DNA of 64,000 nt from Cladopsammia gracilis. Its lineage: Eukaryota; Cnidaria; Anthozoa; Scleractinia; Dendrophylliidae. This document shows, in pieces, positions 44,624 through 55,638 of the stretch (position 1 is its first letter; every line of letters begins with the position of its first letter). The stretch spans positions 386,001 to 450,000 of the forward strand of contig JAJGOT010000033.1 in NCBI GenBank assembly GCA_022457155.1, read 5' to 3'. The notes beneath the pieces were generated by a model, which did no database searches, was not told the origin of the DNA, and saw only the letters and a list, made by a program, of their open reading frames with translations. The translations under genes were made by a program, and so were the position numbers.

Positions 44624-47306
44624 TCGTAAATCACTCCTGACGTTATCCCCCCAAATCAGCATGTTATTAATATGACAAAATGACAATAGTTAAAGAACAC
44701 GAAAACTAAAAAGGCTAGATACTTATAGAATACAGAGTGAAGAAGACAAGTTGAAGGCCAGACTGGTGAACTCCTATCACAGCGAACAATGCAAATCTTT
44801 ATTTATAATGTAGTAAAGTAATATACCGGATGTATATATGTAAAAAAGAAATCAATGTAAGGAATCTAAAGGAATATAAAGGATATTATTATATGCGATG
44901 AACTTGTGTGTTTCTTAACTAAGTTTAAAAAAATCTGGCTCAAATGAAGAATAAATTTGAACATAATATATTATTATTCATGCTGTAGTTTACATCCTGA
45001 CTGGTTGTTTCTGATAGTTTGAAGGTACGTATCAATAGGCGACAATATTTTTGACACATGGTCATTTTGAACTCCATTTGCTTCGGGACGAGACGGATTT
45101 CAGCCTCACCCTCCTCAATATTCCCATCCCCAACCCCCCAAACAATGCTGTGTATCGTTTATTCAGGTCTTTCGCTACAATGTTACAGCATTGGATGGGG
45201 AGACGCGGGTTATGCGGCAGAGTGTAGTGAGTGGAAAGATATAGTGATAAATATGGCACGAAAGCCGTTTTTGGTATGAGTGTGTCAACTATTCAGTTTG
45301 TCGCCTATTGTACGCTTGTATGACACTAAATGGGTTAACGACTTTATTTCATTGTCTGGAAGGAGAGACTAAAATGAACAGATAATTACAAACCAATGTA
45401 GAGATGCGTTCGTATTTTTTCTCCCATTGGTTTCATTTGAAACGAAATGAAAAACCGAGGCAGTGTAAGTTTAATTAAACGAAGTTGAAAAATAGTTTCG
45501 TAGGTTCCTGATTTGCCGTCGCTCACTCGACCATTTAAATCTATTTTTTTGATTTTGTCAAGCTGTGTTTACAACAAAACGTTATCACCATTTAACAGCC
45601 ATTAGAAAACTGCATCTACAAATATCTAGAAATAGTCACTGTCTGGAATAATAATAATAAAAAATACTAAGAGCCCTTCTGCGAGGGACCCGCCGTTTTG
45701 CGAGACTCTTCCGCAGAGTCCGCACGTTGTAGGCATAGCTTCTTTTTTGCTGACCAAGGAACGTGATTTTACGAAACTTGCCAAGGTGTAACAGCGATGG
45801 TTTATTTCTTATTTTGTTTCTTTGTCTAGCATGGTAACTCCATACATGTGACAGATTAATACAAATAAACACACTTTGATTCTTTTATGAACTTCCCCAT
45901 CTTTCATATCGATGTAGCTACCTAGAGGAATGGTTCCTAGAATGGGGCCTTAAAATTCTTGATAAGGTTATTCAGTTCATCGACAATATGCAAGACAAGG
46001 AGATAACCGTCCAATTATGAGCCCGCCTCCACTCCCAGCACCCTCCTCTGAAAAATATAAGCCAGTGAAGCCAACCCTGAGAATAAGGCCCTTCCTCCCA
46101 CAAAATTAAGTTCTTTGAGACTTCTGTTTTAAGTTTCACGTTAATCAAAGAAAACACAAACACTCTGATCGCCTCCTTATTAAGGTTTGACTTTTCTATA
46201 TTTTTCAATGAGCGACAGATCCTCGGACACGCCACTCCTGCGGAGTTTCTATAATTTTCGCGCCATTATGAAAATTACCGCTGGCCAAGGTTGTGCTGTG
46301 ACAAGGTGCAGCGGGTCACGAGAACAAAACGTTGTTTGTTTTGTGAATACTGCATTTATATTTATCTTCTGAGAGTTAACAGCCTTTTCACTGGTTATTT
46401 CTTCCTAGGTAAGTAACAAGTTACATCGCATGTCACTAAGTTTGTGCTAAAAACCAGCGGGACATCCCTGTCGCTGACTTGTGGCTTTGGCTGATAACAA
46501 AATGCAGCAAAATGTGAAAAAATATATCAGCTTATAGAATTAATAAGCTTATTTGATGTTCAACAAAAGAATATTCTTATTAGACGTTCTGCACATCACT
46601 CTGAGTTTAAAAGGTTTTAACAATTGTACTCCAAGAACATTTGTAAGAAGCTGAATATAAACTATGAATCTAAATTTTGTATTTAAGCTAAAAGCTTTGA
46701 TATAGTCGAATGCACGCAAAAAAGTCACACCAGGACGCTGAAAACAGAAAAGAAGAATTGTTTCATCGCAGAAATTTTATCATTTTTTACTAGAAGTTAA
46801 AGCAGTTTACCAAGGAGGTTTATGCTAAAAAAACCCGATGCATAATATGTACGTATTTAAGGTTGAAATATGTACCTAAAGTGATCAATATAAACATGAT
46901 CGAGTATTGGATTGCGTGACATTTCTTAAAATTATTCTGTTTCACACATGCAAATTTCCAAAGCTATAAATTAAGTTAATGCGGTAGTTAATATTTCCCT
47001 TTATGAAACCGTTAACCTGACTTCCGCTTTCTATCATTTTGTCTTCTGTTCCTTTTGCAGACTACTGATTTTTTCATTACATTTCACATATTCAGGTTGA
47101 GAAAACAATAGATAAATAAAAGAGGTAAACAATCGTTAACAATAGCCCTCATAACAGTAAAGTCTATTGTTAAATAGAACAAATGAAATAAGAGGTGCAC
47201 ACGAGGTACTGGGCTACTCCGTAAAATACTCACTAAAATTTACATAGCCTGAGTGTGCAAGTAGCTTCTTATTTTTCTTTTAGTTAGTCTAGCAAGGGTG
47301 TAATTT
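44624..47306. other. intergenic, no gene recognised
   Basis: AT-rich with short, unsupported open frames. No repeat boundary could be fixed by eye. Confidence 0.5.
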
Positions 47307-47580
47307 CCTTGGGGGGGGGGGGGGGGGGGGGGAGGGGACTCCCATATTAAAATGATGCAGGTCTTGTTGGAAATTTTCAAAAGACACCCTAAAAGGTGCC
47401 AGAATTTTTTTTTGATGGGCGTTGGCTCAAATGGATTTTTACCCCTAAGAGGTACCAAATCTAAAAGCTTCTGCCATATATACCACGATAATTCCATCAG
47501 TGGTTATTTTAGATGTAAGCACCCTAAGCGGTACCAATCTTTAAATTGTGACCCCTAAGGGTATGATGAGCACCAGAGTC
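47307..47580. mobile_element. dispersed repeat with poly-G border
   Basis: A run of about 23 G residues (with one A) followed by GGACTCCCATATTAAAATGA and two or three ACCCCTAAG(A/C)GGTACC-type phrases. The border is shared, inverted, with 25306-25345. Confidence 0.55.
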
Positions 47581-47794
47581 ACTTTTGTATAGGTCGAACA
47601 CAGTCCCTCGCTGGGTGCAATTTAAAAACAGTGAGTGGTGAAGCCGCAAGCCATAAGGAATGAGGGTGCAAGTGCGAATAAAAGGAAAAATAAGAGACTG
47701 CACTGTTTTGCTGCAACAAAATGAAAACACGCTTGCTGGACCACCAATCAGGGTCTTTAAATAACCGGTAACATTTAATGTGGGCTGTGCTCAA

Positions 47795-47850
47795 ACACCT
47801 CTTGAACCGCCATTTTGAAAACCGTGAAGCCCCTGGGAACAAGGTTGCTT
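47795..47850. mobile_element. right-end fragment of the foldback A/B family
   Basis: ACCGCCATTTTGAAAACCGT then GAAGCCCCTGGGAACAAGGT matches the right ends of 26242-26929 and 43409-44265. No left partner was found. Confidence 0.6.
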
Positions 47851-48392
47851 GTCTCAGTTCAGATAATAATGCAATTGGAAGGCAAAGTTAGGCTATTGGT
47901 CTAATTTTCTCCTACATCTTCTAAAACTCATTAATAGTTCATGATGATAACACAAAGGAAATCACTACCATGAAGGAGGTTTGGATACCCGGTCTTAATT
48001 AGCATAGATTTGGCAATATTAATCCTTCGTTTTCTAAACATTTAATGATCAGTTTGCAAAGCTACATGTATATCAAACACTTGAAAGAGTGTTTCATCAG
48101 GTATCCAAACACCTCGAAGTGGGTCAAAAAAACTTGGCTGCGCCTCGTTTTTCAACCCACTTCTCAGTGTTTGGATATCCTGACGGAACACTCTTCCTCG
48201 TGTTTGATATATTACTTCTCAACACAAATAGTAAGGACATAAAATAACCCACTCACTGTTCAAAAAAAGAGTAGGGGACAATCACATGTAGTCTCCTGTG
48301 AATGATACAACTTTTCCTTAGGGGGGAGCGGATAAAGACATAAGCCCACATTAATTGGTGCAAGCTGTTGTGGTGTCGCAGCCAAGTCTGGC
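47851..48392. other. intergenic, an inverted repeat at 48070-48215
   Basis: GTATATCAAACACTTGAAAGAG and CTCTTCCTCGTGTTTGATATA-like phrases face each other around a region with AACCCACTT. Probably another short inverted-repeat element; borders are unclear. Confidence 0.4.
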
Positions 48393-49352
48393 CTCAGCGG
48401 GGAGTGGGGATTTGGGTACTCTGCAAATTTTTGGGTGGGGTGTGCCGCTGGGACTCCGAGACCCTTAACCTATCCTAGACATTTTAGCTGCATTTTGCAC
48501 CCTATTCTAGACTAAACACCAAAAAACATTATCCTATCCTAGACCTATTCTAGACTCCCTATTTTCCAGAAACTCGTTCAATATCACAGTTATTAGTTAA
48601 CAGGGGTCAGTAAAATTGCTGTATTGCCCGATGTTTAAATGCCATTTGCCAGTAAACCTTGTCAAGACTTAATTCTTCATGCAACTGATCACTTTCGCAG
48701 AAAATGATACCCTATTCTAGACCAAAAATATTTTATTACTATACCCTCTACCCTGGTGAGAATCTTTGAGGGATCTTTAAGGATCCTTAAGATCTGCATG
48801 AGGACATGCGAGGATCTTACTGAGGATCTTAATAAAGATCTTTGAAGATCTTTTAAATTCTTGGAAAGATCTTTAAAGATTCTTGAAGATCTTTGCCAAG
48901 AATTTAAAGGATCCTTCAAGATCTTGGTAAGATTATTGAGGATCTTTGCCAAGATCTTCAAGGATCCTTTAAATTCTTGACAACGATCTTCAAGGATCTT
49001 TAAAGATCTTCAAAGATCTTGGCAAGATCCTTCAAAAGATCAATCCTGGAAAGATCCTTATGAATTCTTGAGGATCTTAAAGGATCCTTGCAAAGATCCT
49101 CACAAGGGTATTTTGCTAGGATCCTTTCAAGATCTTCATCAATTCCTTGAGGATCTTTGTAAAAAATTCTGCAATAAATTGTAGATGAAGAATCTTAATT
49201 TGAGGATCTTTCAAAGATCCTGCGGGGATCCTTTTAAGATCTTTATCTTTAAGGATCTTTGACAGGTCTTAGATTTTCACCAGGGTATCCCAGACTAAAC
49301 TACCTGAATATCATACCCTTCACAGCGGCACAATTACCTAGTATATAGCTCA
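48393..49352. mobile_element. dispersed element rich in CCTATCCTAGAC phrases
   Basis: The left part contains GTGCCGCTGGGACTC and repeated ACCCTATTCTAGAC phrases. The right part (49286-49352) continues with CAGACTAAACTACC and ends CACAGCGGCAC, inverse to the left border. It is interrupted by the GATC-dense element at 48751-49285. Confidence 0.55.
48751..49285. mobile_element. GATC-dense TIR element with TA duplication
   Basis: CCCTGGTGAGAATCT at the left is inverted as AGATTTTCACCAGGG at the right. TA flanks both sides (48749-48750, 49286-49287), and joining the flanks restores the CCCTA-type phrase of the host repeat. The interior holds 32 GATC sites by direct count, mostly AAGATCTT or AAGGATCCTT palindromes. 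No coding content. Confidence 0.85.
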
Positions 49353-49603
49353 TACATGGAAGTACCCCCCCCCCCCGGAGTCTGGCAAAGCTGAATAACA
49401 CTATAAGGAAGATGCAAATGACTAAATAATGTATTAATTTAATAATGTACCAATCCAAAATAATCAAAATCTGGAACAAGTATGATATAATATGTCAGCA
49501 TCAGTGGCGACTGGATGTGACATTAAGGTTTATGAGTAATAAGTTTTAATTTTAGTCTTCTTCTGCCTCAAGGTTAAAGATATAACACATATTGTGCATC
49601 ATA

Positions 49604-50610
49604 ATGAGCCGTAACTTTTGCTGGTGCCGTAATTTACTGGGTCAAAAGCTGACAGATGAAGAAATGGAGAAGATAAAGTACGCAGATATGGAGGTCTACA
49701 CCCATGTTACCTTCAAGACAATTCAAGCTGGAGCTCTGCTGGGAATGGTTATCATTGCTCCTGCTGTCCGCCTTGCAGTTGGGCCTCGCACGCTAGCAGC
49801 TGTTACTGAAACAGCACTTCGTTATGGAAGGAATGGTGCCATCATTGGTGTTCCTCTGGGTCCTCTCATGACATATGCAAAAGCCACAAGTGGTGAAGGC
49901 ATCAATGAGGATGGGTATATTGATCGTGCATACAGATTAAGGTACAAGTTAACTTAATGCACAGTTGCTTATCAGACATTTCCACCTTCCACCTTCCACA
50001 CTCCATACAAAATGGACAGTTTTGAAAATTGGGGAGTATTATTTTTTCACTGTGTGTTAAAGAAAATAAGTGGGAATGCAAAAGAAAGGCCTGTCTACTG
50101 GCACTTCTCTTTACGTTTTTCATGGAAAGAAACCATCAAATTATATAATCACCATTTGCTTTCATGAAAATGTCGTTTCTTTTTCACATCTCTCTACCCA
50201 AGTGCACATTAAGGCCGATGGTCCACATGAAATTTAAGCTGTAACATTTTTAGTTGCTTAGCTTCATGCTAAAAAAAGATGGGTTATGCTGTGGCCATTA
50301 TGGACCATCTGTTGCCCGAAGTTTGACTTTACTGTTATATATTCATTCATTAGCCCTTGTTCTCTCCTTTTAATTAACTGCAGGGGATTTCTCATGAAAG
50401 TCACCTTAAAGCAACTTTCTGCTATTTTCACCCAGGTATAACCGAAACCAGGTCCGAGTTGACCAAGCTTCTATCCTGGGCACCTTAGGTGGGGCAGGCG
50501 GGGCCTTGTTGCTTGGGGGCTCTGCTGTGTCTGGTGCTGTGTTGGGTCTTGTTGGAGGAACGGTTGCCATGGGGCTTTACAACACAGCATTTGCTGAGAG
50601 GCATCTGTAA
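49604..50610 (+). CDS. conserved small multi-pass membrane protein of unknown function
   Basis: Exons 49604-49941 and 50436-50610 join in phase 2 (AG + G gives Arg) to encode 170 residues. The start at 49604 follows a TTTTAG acceptor at about 49550, so a 5' UTR exon may lie upstream. The protein starts MSRNFCWCRNLLGQKLTDEE. It has a hydrophobic segment (AGALLGMVIIAPAVRLAVGP), a soluble DRAYRLRYNRNQVRVDQ block, and a C-terminal Gly/Ala-rich helix pair (GGAGGALLLGGSAVSGAVLG, then LVGGTVAMGLYN). The conserved-looking layout and codon use indicate a real gene; it could belong to an uncharacterised eukaryotic family such as DUF1757, but I cannot confirm that. The Gly-rich helices would fit an organelle membrane; this is a guess. 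Confidence 0.85.
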
Positions 50611-50948
50611 GCCAAGAGCACGAGAACATGGGGAACTCAACCAAACATGATTTTTCATTTTCTTCAAATGATACACACATATGGTTTAAATTCATAGCAC
50701 GGAGCACACTTGAATCTTCATTCCCTGACCTAACCGTGGATATAGATTTAAGTGCTTTTCCCAGAAGCCAAAAAAACTTAAATTAACACTTGATCTGCTA
50801 TCCGCCATAGATGCAGGATAGATGCTATTATTTTTATATGGCAGTCATTCTACTTTTTACATATCAGGTGTGCATATATTTTAGTCTCAAGTTCTGTATC
50901 TACACTCTCTACTTATAAATTTCAAGAACAAATTATTACAAGCTCTCT

Positions 50949-50954
50949 AATAAA
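50949..50954 (+). promoter_or_regulatory. polyadenylation signal of the 49604 gene
   Basis: AATAAA in CTAATAAAATG, 339 bases after the stop. Confidence 0.55.
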
Positions 50955-51276
50955 ATGTATGATTTTCCTTGTCTTCCGGTTGCCTTTTAACCATCAATGC
51001 ATATAAACAAAGTAATTTAATTGACAATTTTTGTACCTCATCTGCAAGAATGACTGGTCGCCTCCCATTCCTAAGTGTTTATCCTTTTTACTCGTGGCAA
51101 AGCCGACGAGACATGTTTTCGGCTCTGGGTTTTCTTTTTTGTGTGTGTGACATTAGTGCATGAAAATTTATCACGTATACAGTCAGTTTTTTTGCCGACG
51201 ACTATATCGTTTTCAGCCATGAAGGACATACCGCAAAATTTCTTCCGTGTATTGACTTGAGAAGTAGAAGGAAGAA

Positions 51277-51462
51277 TAGGCCATTTGCACGATGACGTCA
51301 TTTGACTACTACTACCAGAATTCATTTCGTTTTTCCTTTCTTATTTAAATTTTGTAATCCCAGTGTGGTTTAAATAACAATAGCCCTAATTTGCACTACA
51401 AAACAAAAAACTGAAGGATTCTGGTAGTAGTAGTAAAATGACGTCATCGTGCAAATGGCCTA
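51277..51462 (+). mobile_element. 186-bp MITE, copy 1 of an inverted pair
   Basis: Termini TAGGCCATTTGCACGATGAC and its inverse ending CATCGTGCAAATGGCCTA. The interior includes AGGAAAAACG-like and GTAATCCCAGTG phrases. Confidence 0.88.
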
Positions 51463-51475
51463 TTACAGCGTACAA

Positions 51476-51661
51476 TAGGCCTTTTGCACGATGATGTCAT
51501 ATGACTACAACTACCAGAATCCTTCAGTTTTTTGTTTTTGTAGTGCAAATTAGGGCTATTGTTATTTAAAACGCACTGGGATTACAAAATTTAAATAAGA
51601 AAGGAAAAACGAAATAAATTCTGGTAGTTGTAGTCAAATGACGCCATCGTGCAAATGGCCT
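51476..51661 (-). mobile_element. 186-bp MITE, copy 2, inverted relative to copy 1
   Basis: Same family and length as 51277-51462 but in the opposite orientation, 13 bases away, so the two form a 385-bp near-palindrome. Confidence 0.88.
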
Positions 51662-52487
51662 GTTGCAAATTTACAAGACAATGTAAGGCGTTCATGGATG
51701 GATAGGACCGTTTTTAATCGTTTTCGCCGCTTATTGCTGTAGGATTTTTGTTCCGGCAGGCTTGTTTTGCTTAGCGATCGATGTTTGAAGTGTCTGCAAC
51801 TGCATAAATGTCGGTGAATGTACATGTATGTAGTGTAGTCTTACTTTTTATAGACAATTTTAAGCTTACGTTTCCGTAAAAGCATTCAAAACACTCGAGA
51901 ATCACTACTGCAATGGGTTAAAGACGCCACGAGTTTAAGCTGTGTACAGCTTCTTGTTTTCAGTAAAATATAAAGCAGATTAGCAATGCTCTATTTGGCT
52001 AGCCCAGTAAGATTTTAAGAGTACGTATGAAAGTATTTACTGTCCGTAAACTAATCCTTTTCCGCTTAAATGAAATATTGAGCCATGTCAAAGGAGCAGT
52101 ATTACCGATTTTTATCATCACTCTGAAAAGCCTAAAACTCTAATCGAATCTAAGTGGCTGATTACTGGTGATAAAAATGGAGCGATTTTGAGACAATAAA
52201 CTTCGGGATTTATGTTTCTTGAGTGGGATTTAGCGGTACGGGCCCAAACTTGGCCATCTGAAGTGAAAAATCAGCATAAAATCGAGAAATCCGGGTAAAC
52301 CTTGGGATTCATTTTTTTGAGTGGGATTCAGCGGGAGACATGCAGTTTTTTTTTTTGCATACGTTATTTCTCGAAAACGACGGAAAAAAAAAACAGCTGG
52401 AAAAAATTCTGAACAATGTTTTGCAACTAATTTGTAGTTCACATGGCCGGCCAATAATGGGCCAGAAAATAAAACAGCGACGACTTA
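51662..52487. other. intergenic, no gene recognised
   Basis: Two GTGGGATTTAGCGG/GTGGGATTCAGCGG phrases at 52222 and 52321 suggest a short local duplication. Nothing else is supported. Confidence 0.45.
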
Positions 52488-53195
52488 AAAAGCAACTTAG
52501 GTTGTTTGTGCCCCGAGTCCTGGCTTCATTAAACTCAGTTAATCAGTTATTGTAATTATCTAATCATTATTATTCATAACAGAAATCCCAATGGGCATCT
52601 AGCACACAAAGACAAAATGCTGCAGGGTTTGTTTGAAGTTTATCGATGAAAGGAACAACTGGAGGGGTTAACGACTGAAACGGACAACTTGAGTGTGAAA
52701 CGAACAACTGACTTGCGCATTTTTCTAGTGAAACGAACAATTTGCGCATTTTTCAAATGAAGCGAACAACTTGACAGTTTTAAAGCAGTGAAACGAACAG
52801 CTTGCACATTTTTGAAGTGAAACGAACAACTTGCGCGGTTTAAAAACAGTGACACGAACAACTCTCGCATTTTTCAAGTAAAACAAACAACTTTTTCACT
52901 TTTCAAATAAAGCGAACAACTTGACAGTTTTAAAACAGTGAAACGAAGAACTTTCGCTAACGCTAACCCTAACTCAAACCCGAACCCTAATTAACTCACA
53001 ACGCTAACTCTGACCAACTTACGCATTTTTCAAGCGAAACGAACAACTTGAGCTGTTTAAAAGCAGTGAAGCGAACAACTTGCACTTTTGGGATTACTGT
53101 TATGAATAATAACAATTTTAGATAATTAGATTAGCTGAGTTTGAAATATGAAGGGCTCGGGGCATAACCGACCTATATTGCTTTTTAGGTCTTTC
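52488..53195. mobile_element. foldback element C with degenerate internal minisatellite
   Basis: The left arm (CTTAAAAAGCAACTTAGGTT, GCCCCGAG, ATTATTATTCATAACAG) is inverted at the right (CTGTTATGAATAATAACA, CTCGGGGC, CTTTTTAGGTC). The arms are about 90 bases with mismatches and indels. The interior is a degenerate array. Confidence 0.75.
52655..53095. repeat. degenerate minisatellite (GTGAAACGAACAACTTGCGC ATTTTTCAA)n
   Basis: Units of about 26-33 bases with alternating TTTTTCAA and TTTAAAACA spacers. A short telomere-like run (CTAACCCTAACTC, GAACCCTAA) lies at 52962-52992. Confidence 0.8.
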
Positions 53196-53834
53196 TATTT
53201 TTTTCTCGCTCAGATTTGCCCCATTTTTTCGTACAACGAATAATATCACAGACCCTTGTCGAATTTGCACTAACCCAAAGGAATTTGACGAAATTTACCT
53301 GAGAAAAGCAGAGTTCTGGCCCTCTAGTGCTTTGACTGTACATTCAGAGCGTAATTTCGATGCCATTACAAAGCAGATTGGCCGTGAGAATATGCGACCG
53401 CAATACTCCTGACCCGCGCCAACCACCTGTCGGAACGAAAATACCGTTATTTACGCACGCCTGGCTCGCTTATGGATCGCGAGCTCGCTACGTCAACACA
53501 TCGTCTGTAGCGTGCTTATAAGCCAATATGTTTAAGGCCCGTCTGGTGATGGAAGGACATCATTAAGTCTGCGGAAATCCTTAAGTACTGCACTTCTCAA
53601 AGTCGTGTCCCTTGTCGCACCTTGTGTCTAAAGCGCTGTTCAGCGCTTGAGGTGAAAATGGGTCGTAGTGGACAAGACAAGCGGGCGGGAAAGTCTGAAA
53701 ACAGTTCGGATCAGAAAAGGGACAGCGTTGTCAGTGAGTTGTGGGCCATTTCCTATCCCGTGCCGTGGTCGAAATGCCCGATATCCGAAGTGCTTCCAGA
53801 CTTATAATATTTTCTTTATTTTGTTTGAGCGCAA
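53196..53834. other. intergenic; one weak candidate first exon
   Basis: The open frame at 53658-53807 starts with a good context (AAAATGGG) and is Lys/Ser-rich (MGRSGQDKRAGKSENSS), but no downstream exon was found. Confidence 0.3.
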
Positions 53835-54101
53835 TAGTGTTCCGCCCAGGTGACGTCATATTTGGCAGCATTGCATTCTGGGATCGAAATGCGGACAAAT
53901 ATTTCAAAATGGCTGCCTCGGAAACACCAGTTTTTGCGACTCCTGTACATGTTGTGGATAATTGTCGAGTTGTACCCAAGAACAGTGCATCGTAGCACCT
54001 GCTTTTTCGTAGCTACCTGCATAGTTCTTGAATGTTTGTACGCATTTCAATCCCACGATGCTGCGCGCCAATTCTATTTTTAGAATCTGGGCGGAACGCT
54101 A
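53835..54101. mobile_element. MITE with TAGTGTTCCGCCCAG termini
   Basis: TAGTGTTCCGCCCAG is inverted as CTGGGCGGAACGCTA; imperfect matching continues inward for about 60 bases (GGGATCGAAATGCG / CGCATTTCAATCCC). No target duplication was fixed. Confidence 0.8.
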
Positions 54102-54835
54102 TACCCCTGTTCGTTTTCGCCATTGATATCCCGACATGCACTGCGACAGTGGCAGATAGGTCGACTATGCGTGGTCGCGCGGGAGCTTGAAATACAGCTT
54201 TGGGCAGCTCGAAGTGGGTTCTTGGGGCCGTAAAATAGCTTAAAACGTATTATGGTTTGTTGTCTCTTCGACGACTCACTTGATATCTTCCTCTCGGTAC
54301 TCTGAGAACATTTTGTGCAAGAGCAAAAGTACTTAGTAAATGATTTCATACAGTTTTGACCAAAAATGGCAACATACCCGTCACCTTGCCCCTTAAGTGC
54401 TATCAAGGAATTTCATCGTTTTAAAGTAACAATCACAGCGGTGTAGAAAGAAATTTCATGATTGCTTTGGTTTTGCATTGCTACGCTTTGTGATTGGTTA
54501 AAATTTATCGTGCTACTTTTTCAACCAATAAGAAGTAAAACCAAAATGAATTATGACTTGCTTGTGAACGTTTTCCCGCGGTTGGCGCCAGTTGCATGTA
54601 GTTGCTTCGAGTTCTGATTGGTTCATTGGATTGTCTGCGTCTGTTGTGATTGGCCAGAGTGATTACTTTGGGTTTGGTTTTACGACACTCAATTTAGAAC
54701 TGCTCTAAAATGAAAGCTATTCAGCAGTACGAAGTTTGCAAGCGAAATTTATCAAATACTGAACTTTAGAACGTTAAGGGTCGTCCTTTCAAATTCTCCC
54801 AAACCTTATTTTTTATAGGTTTCGAACACGCCCTA
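54102..54835. other. intergenic, no gene recognised
   Basis: A 108-codon minus-strand frame (54080-54406) overlaps the MITE end and has no motif. Confidence 0.45.
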
Positions 54836-54990
54836 TACCGTATCGTCCTTAGAGACCCAGGGGCACTTAGTTGGATGAGGGAGATTAGAAGAGGGCGAGG
54901 ATAAAAAAATCGGCGGGAGAAAAGGAGCGGGCTCTTTCTCTGTTTTTACCTTTTTTCTCGCCGAGTTTTTTTTCCAAGGATGGTACGGTA
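54836..54990. mobile_element. 155-bp MITE with TA duplication
   Basis: TACCGTATCGTCCTTAGA and TCCAAGGATGGTACGGTA are inverted, flanked by TA on both sides. An inner inverted pair (TCGGCGGGAGAAAAGG / CCTTTTTTCTCGCCGA) forms a second stem. Confidence 0.82.
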
Positions 54991-55638
54991 TATCTCATAA
55001 GGGAGTTTGTTTTTACAGTATTGATTTGTATTTAGATTTATTGCATGTCAAAAAAACATGGGCTCTTGGAGAATATTTCCACAATTTTTTCATTATTGAC
55101 GAACTTTGGAAATACCCATAACATCAAAAAACCAACAGCGTAAACTGACTAACAATGGGAAAACTAACAACAACAATAACAACAACAACAAATAAACAAA
55201 ACAACAGTAACAACTTCATCAACGACAACAAAAAGAAAACATGCTCGACTGTATACAAGCTATCAAGCTTCCAAGCTTTTTTACAAACGAGACACTTGCA
55301 AAACTCCCTTTATTCAACCAACGTAGTCGAGTTTCCTCAGTTTCAAAAGGTTTTACAAAAATTTCCTGAAAACTCGGCTTCTTATATTTGCGATGTATAT
55401 GATTGTAAACTTAATTAAATTGAATTTATTTTCATTTATTTGTTTATTTATTTAACTACTCTTTTTCTCTAGTCTTTCTTGTGATCTATCTGTATATGTA
55501 TTACATACGTGTAACCACTGCTCGCCTCGACTAGCTAACTTGCTAACTGCGGGCAGTGGATATTGCTTTCTGTAAAGTCTGTAATAATTAATAAACAGTT
55601 GAAACAGTTTTCTTCAGCTTAAAAGTCATTCTGGTAAA
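54991..55638. other. gene C 3' region
   Basis: An AAC-rich stretch lies at 55160-55230. Several TTTATT phrases at 55422-55452 give minus-strand AATAAA signals about 190 bases after the gene C stop. Confidence 0.5.

Noticed and set aside
52962..52992. Interstitial telomere (CCCTAA)n
   Set aside because: Only about three imperfect units within a degenerate minisatellite, too short to call telomeric.
53658..53807. Candidate first exon starting MGRSGQDKRAGK
   Set aside because: No matching downstream exon, no recognised domain, and MITE-rich surroundings.
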